From: Siphonodentalium dalli
Lineage: Eukaryota > Mollusca > Scaphopoda > Gadilida > Siphonodentaliidae
Direction: 5' to 3'
Assembly: GCA_032622095.1 (NCBI GenBank)
Contig: CP136067.1
Location: 78,952,705 to 79,016,704 of the forward strand
DNA length: 64,000 nt
Under the pieces are notes generated by a model. That model was not told the origin of the DNA. It saw only the letters and a list, made by a program, of their open reading frames with translations, and made no database searches. How positions within the stretch are numbered: position 1 is the stretch's first letter; every line of letters begins with the position of its first letter. Below are positions 1 through 10,089 of this stretch, in pieces. The translations under genes and the position numbers were made by a program.

Positions 1-120
1 TTTGTTTTTTGGTCGGATTTTTTTTTTTTTGCAATGGCAATAAAAAGTTTAGGGTCGGGGGTTTAAAATAGGGTCGGTCGGGTTAGCGGAAACAAACGTC
101 TTTTTTGTTTAGGCCTAATC
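1..120. repeat. T-tract / GGTCGG low-complexity repeat fragment
   Basis: The window opens with a T-run after GGTCGGA, then AGGGTCGGGGG and GGGTCGGTCGGG. The mix of G-tracts, GTCGG and A/T-runs recalls the G-tract blocks at about 1.25-1.85, 53.8, 54.5 and 60.5 kb. No coding sequence is seen. Confidence 0.4.
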
Positions 121-175
121 GATTGATTGATTGAACATATTTATTGTGACCCACAAATGTATATACAAATTACAC

Positions 176-690
176 ATAAGGATTAACTGTCATGTGGACT
201 GTTTTTATGGAGATGTAACGGTGAGGTAAGTGGACATAACTTGTGTAAAACCCGAAGGGTTTTACATACAAGTTATGACCACTTACCTCACCGTTACATC
301 TCCATAAAAATAGTCCACATGACAGTTAATCCTTATATTTATATACATTTAGCGAGAAAGTCACTTTTGTAAATATATTTAAATCGAAAAGTGTATCGTG
401 ACAAGATCAGCCCAAAATACCCAATAGCACCCTTGCCAAAAGTTAATAGGAACAATTTATCTTCATATTGAAACCCGATGATGTATTAAGTCAATCCTGC
501 GCGAGTCCAAATGCGCCCAAAACATTACGCGTTCGTATTTCCAAACCTAATGACGTATCGATGGTGTTATTAGCTTGGTGTTATGAGGCGTTGCGCATTC
601 ACCGAGAAATAACTGCAACTAGCCACGTGGGCGCCGACCAATCAGAATGCTGGATTTAGTGATGACAACACTTAGTGTGTAAATATATAT
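176..690 (+). mobile_element. Foldback element family A, copy 1
   Basis: A long hairpin occupies 176-336, with arms of about 75 bp that are almost exact reverse complements and a tip reading ACCCGAAGGGT. A unique-looking body follows, to about 690. The same ~515 bp unit occurs at 14584-15160 on the same strand and at 33416-33930 on the opposite strand, which defines it as a dispersed element. Its ends are ATAAGGATTAACTG and TTAGTRTGTAAATATA. The 63-residue open stretch at 468-659 recurs in the repeat and is not a gene. No transposase is encoded, so it is non-autonomous. The superfamily is unknown because I find no convincing target-site duplication. Confidence 0.85.
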
Positions 691-856
691 TATTATAGAC
701 ATAGATAGTTGTGTGGGGACAGAGGATCGGAGCACAAGCTGCGGAACTTATCAGAGCCCCTCTCCTCTGGCATTCGGCTGCTAATAAAAGTATTTAGAGA
801 TAGGTTCAAAATTTGTGTTTAAAGTGGATGCTGCACGCTGTAGCTGTTTGGAGTGG

Positions 857-1255
857 CTATGGTCTCGCGGTAGGGGGTAGGATAACATTTATGAGAAGCG
901 GTCTGTCGATGCCGAACAGGAGATCTTTTTCAGAGACGATAGAATCATTAAGTTCATCCAACCTTGCCCACATAAGTTTTCTGGAGTCTGCGTACCAAGG
1001 ACAACTGAAGAAAAAATGGTTAGCGTCTTCACATGGATGACCACAACTACATGATGGTTGAGCCGAGATGTAATTTTCATGTTTGTCGAAGTTTAGATCA
1101 CTGCAGTTATTTCTGAGTCTACAGTGCAGTATGTTTAGTTTCCTCTGACCAGCGTTATAGTATGATGGAGGTTTTATAGTAATTTCTTGTTTGCAGAAAG
1201 TTTTATACATGTTACTTATTATTTCATCTTTGGTTGGTTCTGATGAGGGGTCGGT
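857..1255 (-). pseudogene. LINE ORF2 C-terminal Cys/His domain
   Basis: This frame encodes about 117 residues with LNILHCRLRNNCSDLN followed by a C-x-C ... H-x4-C arrangement (CSCG, EDANHFFFSCP). That is the usual C-terminus of Jockey/CR1-type LINE ORF2 proteins, thought to help bind RNA or DNA during target-primed reverse transcription. It is the best preserved part of the element at 690-3875 and is separated from the rest by the G/C-tract insertion upstream of it. Confidence 0.75.
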
Positions 1256-1845
1256 AAGTTTTTTGTTGTCGGTACAGGGGGGGGGGGGGGTCGGAAAAAA
1301 AATTCAGGCACGTATGGCATTTTTTCCCTTTCATCATTTTTTGTACCCACCCACCCCCACCGCCAAATTTTTTTCCGTTTTCGGCAGTTTTTTTCCGACC
1401 ATTTTTTGACACCCACCCCCATTTTAACACTAAAACAGAGATTTGCGGGGGGAAATTCACTGTAAACAGCTGTATATGAATTTATGTGCATACTATTTAT
1501 CATGGATGTTAACATGGACATGTAAATAGGAATGAGTCATTTAGAGGTCATTCGGCCAAAAAAACATGGCTGCCAGCGGCCATCTTGGATTTAAAAATTT
1601 GCAACAAAATACAACACGATAACTGCCTGCAGTCAGTTTACAGTTAGAATTACATTATTTCTCTCATTCAAAGTGGGTTTGAAGCCCAACTCATTGCCAA
1701 AACACTAAAAAACAAGCAGGATTTTTTTTTTGTTAGTTGCGGAAAAAATTGCTTGTTGGTGGCTTTGACCACCCACCCACCCCGGCATATTTTTCACCCC
1801 CACCTGGTCGGTAGTGGTTTTTCATGATAAATTCCATTCATCGAT
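1245..1845. repeat. G/C-tract insertion inside the LINE
   Basis: This stretch holds runs of G or C (around 1278-1290 and 1350-1420) together with GTCGGAAAAAAA and TTTTTTTCCGACC. It interrupts the LINE between its distal RT region and its Cys/His tail, so it arrived after the LINE. It includes the ATGGCTGCCAGCGGCCATCT motif near 1566 that is also found at 18.2 and 60.1 kb. Open frames here come from base composition and are not genes. Confidence 0.6.
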
Positions 1846-2209
1846 CATGGACGGAATGAAACTCGATTTGAAACGGGCCGTATTAGTGAAGTAGTTTATG
1901 TATCGCAAAGGGTTTCTGATGGGGTATCGAGATGCTTCACTGACAGTATGGGGTAGTAAATGTGTGAGGTAGTTTGGGACATGATTGGTTACCAACTATA
2001 AGACACGTTGTGATCTGTTTGAGAGATAGCTGTTGAGCCAGTTGTGGATGTTTCCAGGAACTCCGTATTGTTCCAGTTTGAATAACAACCCCCTGTGCCA
2101 GACTCTCTCAAACGCTTTGGAAATATCGCAAAATATTGCTGACGTATTTAACTTCTCATCGAGGGCCTGGCACAGGGTGTGGTATATCTCAAGTAACTGG
2201 AAAGTTGTG

Positions 2210-3122
2210 CTATGCCCGGGGACAAATCCTGATTGATATTGGAATAGTATATATATTATTATTTGAGAAGTGGGCGGATAAGGATTTCAGAACGATTTTC
2301 TCCATGATCTTACTGAGGCACGGGAGTAAGGATATAGGGCGGTAGTTTTTACAGCTGGATTTATCATTTTTCTTGTAGATAGGGATAACATTTGCCTGTT
2401 TCCACTGTGTCGGAAAATCGCTAAACTCGAATGATTTCTTAAAAAGAGCTTTAAGGGGGGGGGGGGGGGGTGGCAATAGCTGGGCTTGTGATTTGGATCA
2501 TTTTAACGGTAATTCCATCGTGGCCAGATGCGTTATTCGGTTTCAAAGTTCTAATAGCACAAATTATATCTTCGATAGTGAATTCAATGTCTGTGACTAT
2601 GTTGCTACATTTCTGAATAAATATTGGTAGACTACACGACGACTCGTCGAGGTCTGAATTAGAGATGAACACACCATTGAGCATGGATGCTATGGTGTGG
2701 TCGTCAAACACTAAGTTGCCACTGTCATCGGTAAGAGGGGGGGAAAGCGTCTTTGCGTTTGGATTGCATAATTTCTTTATGCAGTGCCAGAAGTATTTGG
2801 ATGATGGATGCTCTCGGACAGTTTTTTGAAGTGTTTCTTCATAGCGGGCTCTGGCGTATTTTTTCATGTTATTGACTGTGTTTCGCACTTTTTTGTATTT
2901 TGCCAAATCATGGTCATTTTTTGACTTCATTGCAATTTTACGCAGTCTGTCTCTTTTGCGGATCATCGTTCGCAGTTCTGAGGTGAACCAATGTTTATCC
3001 TTATGTCTTATTAATACTCTAGACTGAGGGACGGTTTTGTCCATAATATCAAGGAATTTTGAGGTGAAATTATCAGTAGCTGAATCAATGTCGGGTGCTG
3101 TTTCGATAGCGTATATAGCCAC
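2210..3122 (-). pseudogene. LINE linker and RT finger region
   Basis: Two open frames meet at a poly-G/poly-C run at 2455-2472. The upstream part (about 223 residues) carries the basic linker KDKHWFTSELRTMIRKRD and the NNASGHDG turn that precedes RT domains. The downstream part carries SDFPTQWKQANVIPIYKK and NYRPISLLPCLSKIMEK, the conserved RT fingers. The homopolymer adds proline codons to an otherwise normal junction, so it looks like local tract expansion rather than a functional change. Confidence 0.8.
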
Positions 3123-3850
3123 TCTGGATCCAGAATGAGTTTTATAGCTTCATCAAGATTAAATCTGGTATAATTCCTGACTAACCGAAAGGAGGGGACA
3201 TTACTGCCTGAATCATAATTTAGGTACCCAATGACGGCGCAGTGATCTGATATGGCTCTTCCAAAGTCGATCACTTCAGATTGACATGTAACATAGTCAT
3301 TCACTATGATGGAATCTAGTAGAGTGGATGTGGTCGAAGTAACTCTGGTTGGTGATTCAATGACATTTCGTAGACTATAGAAAGCTATAATTTCCCTGAT
3401 TTTTGATGAGGGGTCTAATGCGTTTGAATTGAAGTCGCCAGTCAGGACCATAGGGATATTAAGGTCAAGAGCGTCAGATATGGATTGGTCAATCAGCTCC
3501 CAGTATGTTTACCTCCCGCAACAAAATTGATCGGAACGGTAAGAGACACATAATAGGTAGCGGGAGGCCCTGGAAGTCAGCTTGAACCAGAGGATTGAAT
3601 CATCGAATTCGAGAGAGGGTATTCGTTCAAAGACGAGATGATCAGAGAAATAAACCGCGATACCTCCTCCATGACTCGAACCGTCGTATCTCACAGGGTC
3701 GGAGAAACCGCGGAGCTGTATGTTGCTACTAGGAAATGTTGCATCGATGTGGGTTTCGGTGAAACATAAAATGTCATAGTCTTCTATTTCGTCTAACAGC
3801 TTCGAAAGTTTATTAATTAATCGATTCTGATTACTGAAGCGACATTTCAA
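3011..3850 (-). pseudogene. LINE AP-endonuclease domain, split
   Basis: The first part (3850-3510) reads from a Q-rich CAA repeat into KLLDEIEDYDILCFTETHID, matching the early APE-type endonuclease motif with its catalytic TET. The second part (3451-3011) begins MVLTGDFNSN, the GDFN active-site motif, and later has SDHCAVIG, the SDH motif near the domain end. One frameshift at about 3500 separates them. In the family this domain nicks the target DNA. Catalytic residues survive but the frame does not. Confidence 0.8.
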
Positions 3851-3875
3851 GAAATGCTGTTGTTGTTGTTGTTGG

Positions 3876-5195
3876 AAATTGATAATATGGGGACCATCGA
3901 ATCGGATTGTGTACCTTTCATGTAGCCTAATTGCACTGCCGGGGATCCCCAGTCACACCTCTATTGTTTCGCATCGATATGAGACTAACGCTCTTTAGTT
4001 TTACCATATCAGGAATAGACTAACAATAGGCCCTCTTTAATGTTCCACGGTCCGTATTTCTAAATGGCGTAAGTCCTTATGCCTATGACGCCCGTATAAA
4101 CTATTTCACGTATGCTGTTTTACTATTGACATATATTGTCCCCGCACCCTCAACTGGACCTGGGTGGGATGTAACTATAGCGCTTATAATTTCAGGATTC
4201 AAACAGTATTTCCGCTACTGTACAGGTATATGCATACGGTCAATTTCAATCAGCATATTTCACAGTGCACATGGTTCACAAACCTCTTACAGTTAATAAT
4301 TTCGAGTATAGGGGAGGGGCACCAAAATTTCAAAACAATATTTTTAGCGACGATTTCCACCAAATTAGTATATTTAAGGGGATTATAATCGTGTGATTTA
4401 AAGACGCCATAATTTGTGTAGTTCGGGTCAGGGATGGGGAGGGTGTCACATTGGAGGGGCACTTAATTTTGATAAGAATGTTTTTAGTCGTCGCCAATAA
4501 TATTTCCACCAATCTCATGTCCATTATACTAGAAATCTAATGGGGTAATTTAAAGAAACAGAAGTGGCAGTGATGGGGAGGGGAGGGGCACCAAAAGTGT
4601 CGGTGATTGTCATCAAATATAAGCATATCCATGTTATAATGAATCTAATGGTGGGCTTTAAAGTTCGAACCCCAAAATGTTGTATACATAAGAGGTACGT
4701 ATCTCAAATAATATGGTATGAATAAAGAGCGTTAATCTCACTAATATGAGGACAACTGAAACAGCTGGAAAATAGCATCCTTAAGTTTTACAAAGTGTAT
4801 AGTTTTCATATTCCGTTAGTTCGTGTAGTTACGGACCTATATAGTTCATACTACCGAATTACGTATACAAGATATTGAGTTTCTTTCCAGGTTGGACATA
4901 TCTTCAATGTACATTAGTTGAGTGCGAGGATATGAGTACATCTAGCCAGGAATTCCGTTGTTAAAATGACTTAACAATTTCGCATTTGGCTATTTTATTA
5001 TTGAATGCGAATATCCATTACATATCATGATATCATACCCGCCCACCATGGCGCAGATTCGTAATTGGGGCGTGCACGCGCAGTAGCATGTTATCATCGG
5101 TTGGACTGTTTTACGTGGAAACATTCAACACTCATGCTTTGTGTGTTGACATCCAATATTTTGATAAACTGATGCTTGTATGTTCTAAATATGTA
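3876..5195. other. Stretch with no recognised gene
   Basis: I find no coding signal. Between about 4300 and 4610 there are three loosely repeated G-rich patches reading GGGGAGGGGCACC or similar, each followed by a related A/T-rich tail containing ATTTCCACCAA. This suggests an old tandem repeat with a unit of 130-140 bp. Confidence 0.4.
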
Positions 5196-7461
5196 GGCCG
5201 GATTCGTCATCTCCGGTTTAAACCTCCGAGTTTAAACCTGGTTTAAACCTACATTGGCGGTCCAGCCAAACCGGGTCTAAGGGGGCGTTTTTGTCGTTCA
5301 GTTGCCAGCTAATTGACAACTCGACTCGGTGATATGATTATGCAACCAAACTACCCTCTTACCAATCGGACCAAAATATAGGCCGATATAATGGTTATTG
5401 ACAAGTCATAAATTATCGTGACCGCGTGCACACTCAATGGATTTATTCATAGAGAAACAAGTATCGCTCATTGACTATTAATCCAATCTCATTCTGTGTT
5501 TAAATCAATTTAACAAAGGGCATGTCTCTCAACACGAGAATCACGCTCTGTTCATCATTTTCTTGTGATAGATTTCTGCAAGATGCTTCACCCGCAAAGA
5601 CAAAATTTGGTGTATTTACATGTATATGAGCTGTCTATCTGTTTGTCTGTTCCGAACTGTTCTCCAATACCCCTGGACCGATTTCAATTAAATTAGGTGT
5701 GGTGATTCGTGTGGTACAACTGCGTTAGGTTTTTTTAATTTTGATTTAAAAATAAGTAAAATATAATTTAAAACAAAATAAAAATTGAGTTAAATTGAGT
5801 AAGGAGTTGAATCTATAAAGAAACAACATTTAAAATTTAAATTAACATTTGTTTGTTTTAAACTAAAATGTTCAAATGATCAAAATGTGCGCAAAGCCTC
5901 TGGCGCTGAATAAAGTCTCCATAATCGAGTCAATCCTGGTCCAAGAGGCCAGTCAAGTAAAGGCAATTTGCTTATGAGCGCACACCATAAGCGGCATCTG
6001 AACTGTTGGAAGTGGGCAACCATGCAGAGGGACAGCTTTTAATAAAGAAATATATTACATGCGTTGATTTTTGTTCAATGTCATAAATTTCCCGTCATGC
6101 AGAAAATCAACTGGTTTTGAACTGGTAGAATATTATGGGAATTTATGGGCGTAGCCAGAGTAGAGCTTTGTGGCATGATCTACATCACAATAAGTTATCA
6201 AATTTGACTCATATAGCAATATAAGTTTAGGATTGCAAGCTATGCGTATAGCATATCTGGTCATGCAGTATCATCGTGTTGGTGTCAAAGTTAAAACGTT
6301 GAACGCTACAAATGAATTCGTAGAAAACACCAATATTTCTGATTGCCACAAGCCAAAAAAAAACCCACAAGATAGTTGTAAAATTCATATATTTAGGAAC
6401 ATGTCCATATCTGAGCAAAGCTCGCGTGCGAATGAATCAACTGCCGACAACACCAGTCGGCAGTCGCCACTTAGACACGCCCTCACTCGAGATTATTTAC
6501 GGCTCCACACTTTGACTGATTGTTTGACAATTCTAAACCGCGATGAAGAAAAGACGGATTCGTCATCTCAAGTTTAGCCTCGATAAAGCTGGTTTAGCTG
6601 GATCGCCGAATTAGATGGTTTAGTTGCCGGTTTAAGCTTATAAAACGCAAAAACAATATTGAAATTGACAAAAACTTATCCCCATACGCTTTATATGTGT
6701 AACTGCTTCTCGCTTATAAATTTCCAATCAAAATATGACCGCTGCCGTAATTATTGATTTTCGTAATCAATAAAACGAGGCGGTCCGCATTAGGAAAGTA
6801 CGTTTAATTATCTCGACGATACAGAGACACTGCTGCTAAACCACTGGTCTGGCTGGACCAGGTAGGTACTCAATCCGTAAAGAGGGTCCCCATCTCAACA
6901 GATTCCAACAACAACAATCCGATCAGAGGGTCCTATATTACTATTTCTTTGGCTTTGGGGGTAAAACATATTTGATTCGAGTCGAGGAACCCATCAAACA
7001 AAGCTCAGAGTTATTAGATATTGATTTTTGAAATTTGTTAATTGCTCGAGATGAGTACTAATAACTGCCGTCAATTTGGTAACCTGCTCGAGATTTTACG
7101 CCAAAACTCTATTCAAACAGACAAGGATGGATAACTCTATAATCAAGTGGTAATAATAACGAAATTTTGACTGTCTTCTGGGCCAGAAAGAATTCCCGAT
7201 AATGAAAAATAATAGATTTCTAAAATCGATATCTAACAAATCTGAGCTTTGATGGGTGACTTCCTCGACTCGAATCAAATATTTTTGACACCCGAAGCCA
7301 TTGAAATAGTAATTGAGAGGAGTTTTATCGGATTGAGTACCTTTAAACCAGAGATGACGAATGCGGTCTCGGGTTTAAACCACGGATTTTGCTGACTCAC
7401 GGCGGTTTAAACCTAGAGGTTTACGTAGACCAGGTTTAAACCTGAGATGACGAATCCGGCC
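5196..7461. mobile_element. Nested TIR transposon with GTTTAAAC subterminal repeats
   Basis: The outer ends are inverted copies of GGCCGGATTCGTCATCTC. Each is followed by several GGTTTAAACC boxes (around 5216, 5230 and 5242 at the left, 7374-7442 at the right), the usual place for transposase-binding repeats. A second related pair of ends lies inside at about 6555 and 7366, and a palindromic element with ends AGGTACTCAATCCG lies inside that, at 6864-7342. The 2.27 kb carries no transposase reading frame that I can recognise. The 114-codon frame at 6233-6577 shows no domain. No clear target-site duplication is visible. A degraded fragment of another repeat lies at about 5640-5890. Confidence 0.75.
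6864..7342. mobile_element. Palindromic TTAA-type element, copy 1
   Basis: The ends are AGGTACTCAATCCG and its reverse complement. Arms of about 165 bp share TTTGATTCGAGTCGAGGA and AAAGCTCAGA in inverted order. A second copy is at 63458-63910. The right end is followed by TTTAA; the left flank has diverged. It is non-coding and non-autonomous. Confidence 0.75.
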
Positions 7462-7589
7462 ACTGTGTTTAACCTTCGCTCTGCATGTGTCGTTCATTTG
7501 TATACGCCTGTATCCCCTCAAACCGGGCTATCAATGCACCGGCACCAAATCACAATCAAATGATGATATCCGATAATCCATGCCCATTC

Positions 7590-7975
7590 AAATTACAAAC
7601 TCAAAATTAACAAATTATCAAATTAATGGACGAAACCTGTAGTAAGTCGGTATCCTTTACCCCGAGATGTGCTTTCGCCATACCAAAGCCCAGCTGAATC
7701 AGAATATCCTTGTCCTATAGTTACAAGCTGAAATGTTCTTTCGGAATTTTTTTTTACAAATTTCCATGTCAAACAAGGGTCGTATCTCTGTTAAACTTGA
7801 ATGGATGAAACCCGTAGTATGTGAGTATATCCTTTCCCCCAACCGTACTATCACCGTGACAACGAAGTCCGATAATTAACACCCGAGTTAGAAGCTGAAA
7901 TATTCGTACGGACACAATTTAACATAAAAAAAAACATCAAAGTCCAATAAGGGCCGTAACTCTGGTTAAAAAAAA
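7590..7975. repeat. Imperfect tandem repeat, two units
   Basis: Two diverged units each contain a variant of GCTGAAATRTTCKTWCGG, then an A- or T-run, then AAGGGYCGTAWCTCTG and ATGGAYGAAACCYGTAGTA. No coding sequence is seen. Confidence 0.6.
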
Positions 7976-8029
7976 AAATATCCCAGACCACACGTCCCCC
8001 GAATCGATGTAGCTTTTTGGGACGTTGGC

Positions 8030-8665
8030 TTTTATAAGAACAAATGACCTGTATGTTCTCAAATGTGAGCCACACACCAAGTATCAAGAGATTCTTTTGA
8101 AGAATGCTCAATTCATCATTGAGACATGCAACACAACTATTATTTCTAAATGGAATATAATAATATTTGGCTTGCGTCTTCTCAAGTGAGAACCACGTGC
8201 CAATTATCAAGAAATTATTTTGAATATTGCTCGTTACTATGCGGAAAACCCGAAAACAGCGATTTATAAGTCGAAAAATGGGCATAACTCTATCAAAATT
8301 CATCGTACCGTGGCCAAATACGAACTTATAGTATGCATCTTCTCAAATGTGAACCAATTACCAAATATCAAGAAATAATCTTGAATATTGCTCAAGTTGC
8401 CATGCGTACAACACGAAAACAGTGCTTTCTAAGTAAAAAAAAAGAAGAAAAAAGGTGCATAAATCCGTCAAAATCATCGGACCGTGTCCAAATTCGAACT
8501 TGTCCCGTGTCTTCTCAAATATGAACCACGTACCAAATATCAAGAAACTGTTTTGAATATTGCTCAAGTTATCCTCCGTCAAAAATCATCGGACTGTGAC
8601 CACATTCGAACTTGGCTTGCGCCTTCTCAAGTTTGAACCACATACCAAACCACAAACACTAAATA
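8030..8665. repeat. ~170-bp tandem repeat, about four units
   Basis: Units begin near 8050, 8180, 8340 and 8515. They share TTCTCAAATGTGAACCA, ACCAAATATCAAGAAA, TTGAATATTGCTCAAGTT and AATCATCGGACCGTG. The fourth unit is shortened. Open frames crossing this region on both strands follow the repeat and are not genes. Confidence 0.8.
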
Positions 8666-8799
8666 AAATAAGTACTTCAAAGCTTGTTCTCCAGTCCAAG
8701 ATGGTAGATGTTGTTAATACTTGGTGTGGCTTATTGCCATGAATCGTAGTTTCCAACTTGTTCATACTGGCATGGTTGATTGAATTTTAGGGGCCACAG

Positions 8800-9065
8800 A
8801 GAGTAAACCATTGTAATTGTGTGAAACCATTTTAGTGTGGGCTACTTACTGTCCGTTGTGTTTCAAGCCCGAAGGCGTTAGTTTATCTGAATTTCATTTA
8901 AAAATTTAAAAACAATCAATTCATTTTAATTTTAAAAAAACTATTGTTTTGATAAATTGAGCTACGAATTCAATCTAAACAAAAAAAAATTAAATTAATT
9001 TGTTTTTAGATGTACATTTAAATTCTATTGAAATTCTTGATATATATATATTTAAATAAAAAGTG
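8800..9065. repeat. Short dispersed motif plus AT-rich tract
   Basis: GTGTGAAACCATTTTA with TACTTACTGTC at 8817-8855 recurs at about 16750-16785. From 8880 the sequence is nearly pure A/T with many ATTTAAATTTAA-like words. Similar AT-rich blocks lie at 5720-5880, 28280-28440 and 30130-30240. Confidence 0.5.
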
Positions 9066-9600
9066 CACACGTCATGTTCGCTGGTTTGGATTCTTACTCC
9101 CCGAATTGTAGGGAGAATCTAAACCGGCCAACATGGCGTGGCAGTGTTCCCGAATAACTATTCGCATGACCTGACCGACTTATAGCACAATTGACTGCAC
9201 ACAATGACATTAAATGGAAATCGACAAAGAGCACGTGCTGATCACGACACACAATCCGGGAGCGGAACGATTTCTTTGCAAGCCTTGATAATTGGTGTAC
9301 TTTACCGACAATTGGTGTTCTTTACCGACAATCGGGAAACGATTGTAACACTGGGATTAATATAGATAGTCTCTTTGAAAAGCCGACGAAAGTCCTATAT
9401 CTGATGTACATCTCTTGGACTCTCTATTTAAATTAGGTCCTGTATTGAAGGGATTCCCTACATTTCATTGGAGATTGGCGCAGATTTTGCAGATATTTTT
9501 TCAGTTTATTACGCCTTTCGTCGCATTTGACTATACATGCGATTCAGTTATAAACAGTGTACATAATATAAATGGGTACATGTATGTGAAGTGACATATA

Positions 9601-9745
9601 GAGGATCTCACATGAGTTTCTATTTTATACGGAATTTATCAACCGAGTTCACTAAATTCGATTTGAGCCGAGGTTTACCGAGGCTCAAATAGAATTTAGA
9701 GGACGAGGTTGATAAATTACGTATAAAATAGGACGAGTGTGAGAT
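9601..9745. repeat. Hairpin with mirrored CGAG boxes (H1)
   Basis: The two arms are inverted copies of about 70 bp, meeting at GAGCCGAGGTTTACCGAGGCTC. CGAG boxes at 9644-9647 and 9669-9672 face CGAG boxes at 9704-9707 and 9679-9682. TGAG at 9613-9616 faces CGAG at 9734-9737. In a true palindrome the partner would read CTCG. See the finding on G.A mismatches. Confidence 0.8.
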
Positions 9746-10089
9746 ACCTTTTATCACATGATCAAATAAACCCGAAGCAACGCGAAATATTCATCGAAAA
9801 CAACAATCATAAATTACAGCGATCGCAAGTTATTTGAAGAACGCCGTGACGTCATCGCACGCGCTGATATTAAACGTGTCTATTACCGATAATTATGAAA
9901 CTGCTTTTATGGCCAAATTATGTGATAAATTCATATACATACACAATACACACAATAAAGGTTGCAGTTATTGTGTAATACGTGTGCATGGTATCTAGAT
10001 TGAAGGTAGCTAACATATGTGGTGTTTAATGTAAGGGGGTCGGGGTGTTGTACGAGTCAACTGTACATGTCTTTTAACACGACTATTTT

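Larger units (their letters stand above)
690..3875 (-). mobile_element. Degenerate APE-type LINE (Jockey/CR1-like), minus strand
   Basis: Read on the minus strand, the pieces lie in LINE ORF2 order. At 3850-3510 is the start of an AP-endonuclease domain (DILCFTETHID; GGGIAVYFSDH). At 3451-3120 is its second half with the GDFN motif. At 3122-2455 is the linker to the reverse transcriptase (RT), with NNASGHDGIT. At 2460-2240 are the RT fingers (WKQANVIPIYKK, NYRPISLLPCLSKIMEK). At about 2235-1985 is motif A (FCDISKAFERVWHRG). The sequence then jumps to the distal region around 1950-1850 (TARFKSSFIPSMIDEWN). At 1255-857 is the Cys/His tail (CSCG, EDANHFFFSCP). The polymerase YADD region is missing, there are frameshifts near 3500 and 2235, a G-tract interrupts it at 2455-2472, and foreign sequence lies at about 1245-1845. 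The 5' end is truncated. The 3' UTR probably runs to about 690. It cannot be active. Confidence 0.85.

Noticed and set aside
468-659. 63-codon frame
   Set aside because: It lies in foldback family A and is not maintained in the other copies.
6233-6577. 114-codon frame as a transposase remnant
   Set aside because: No catalytic motif or recognisable domain is present. Composition gives no support.
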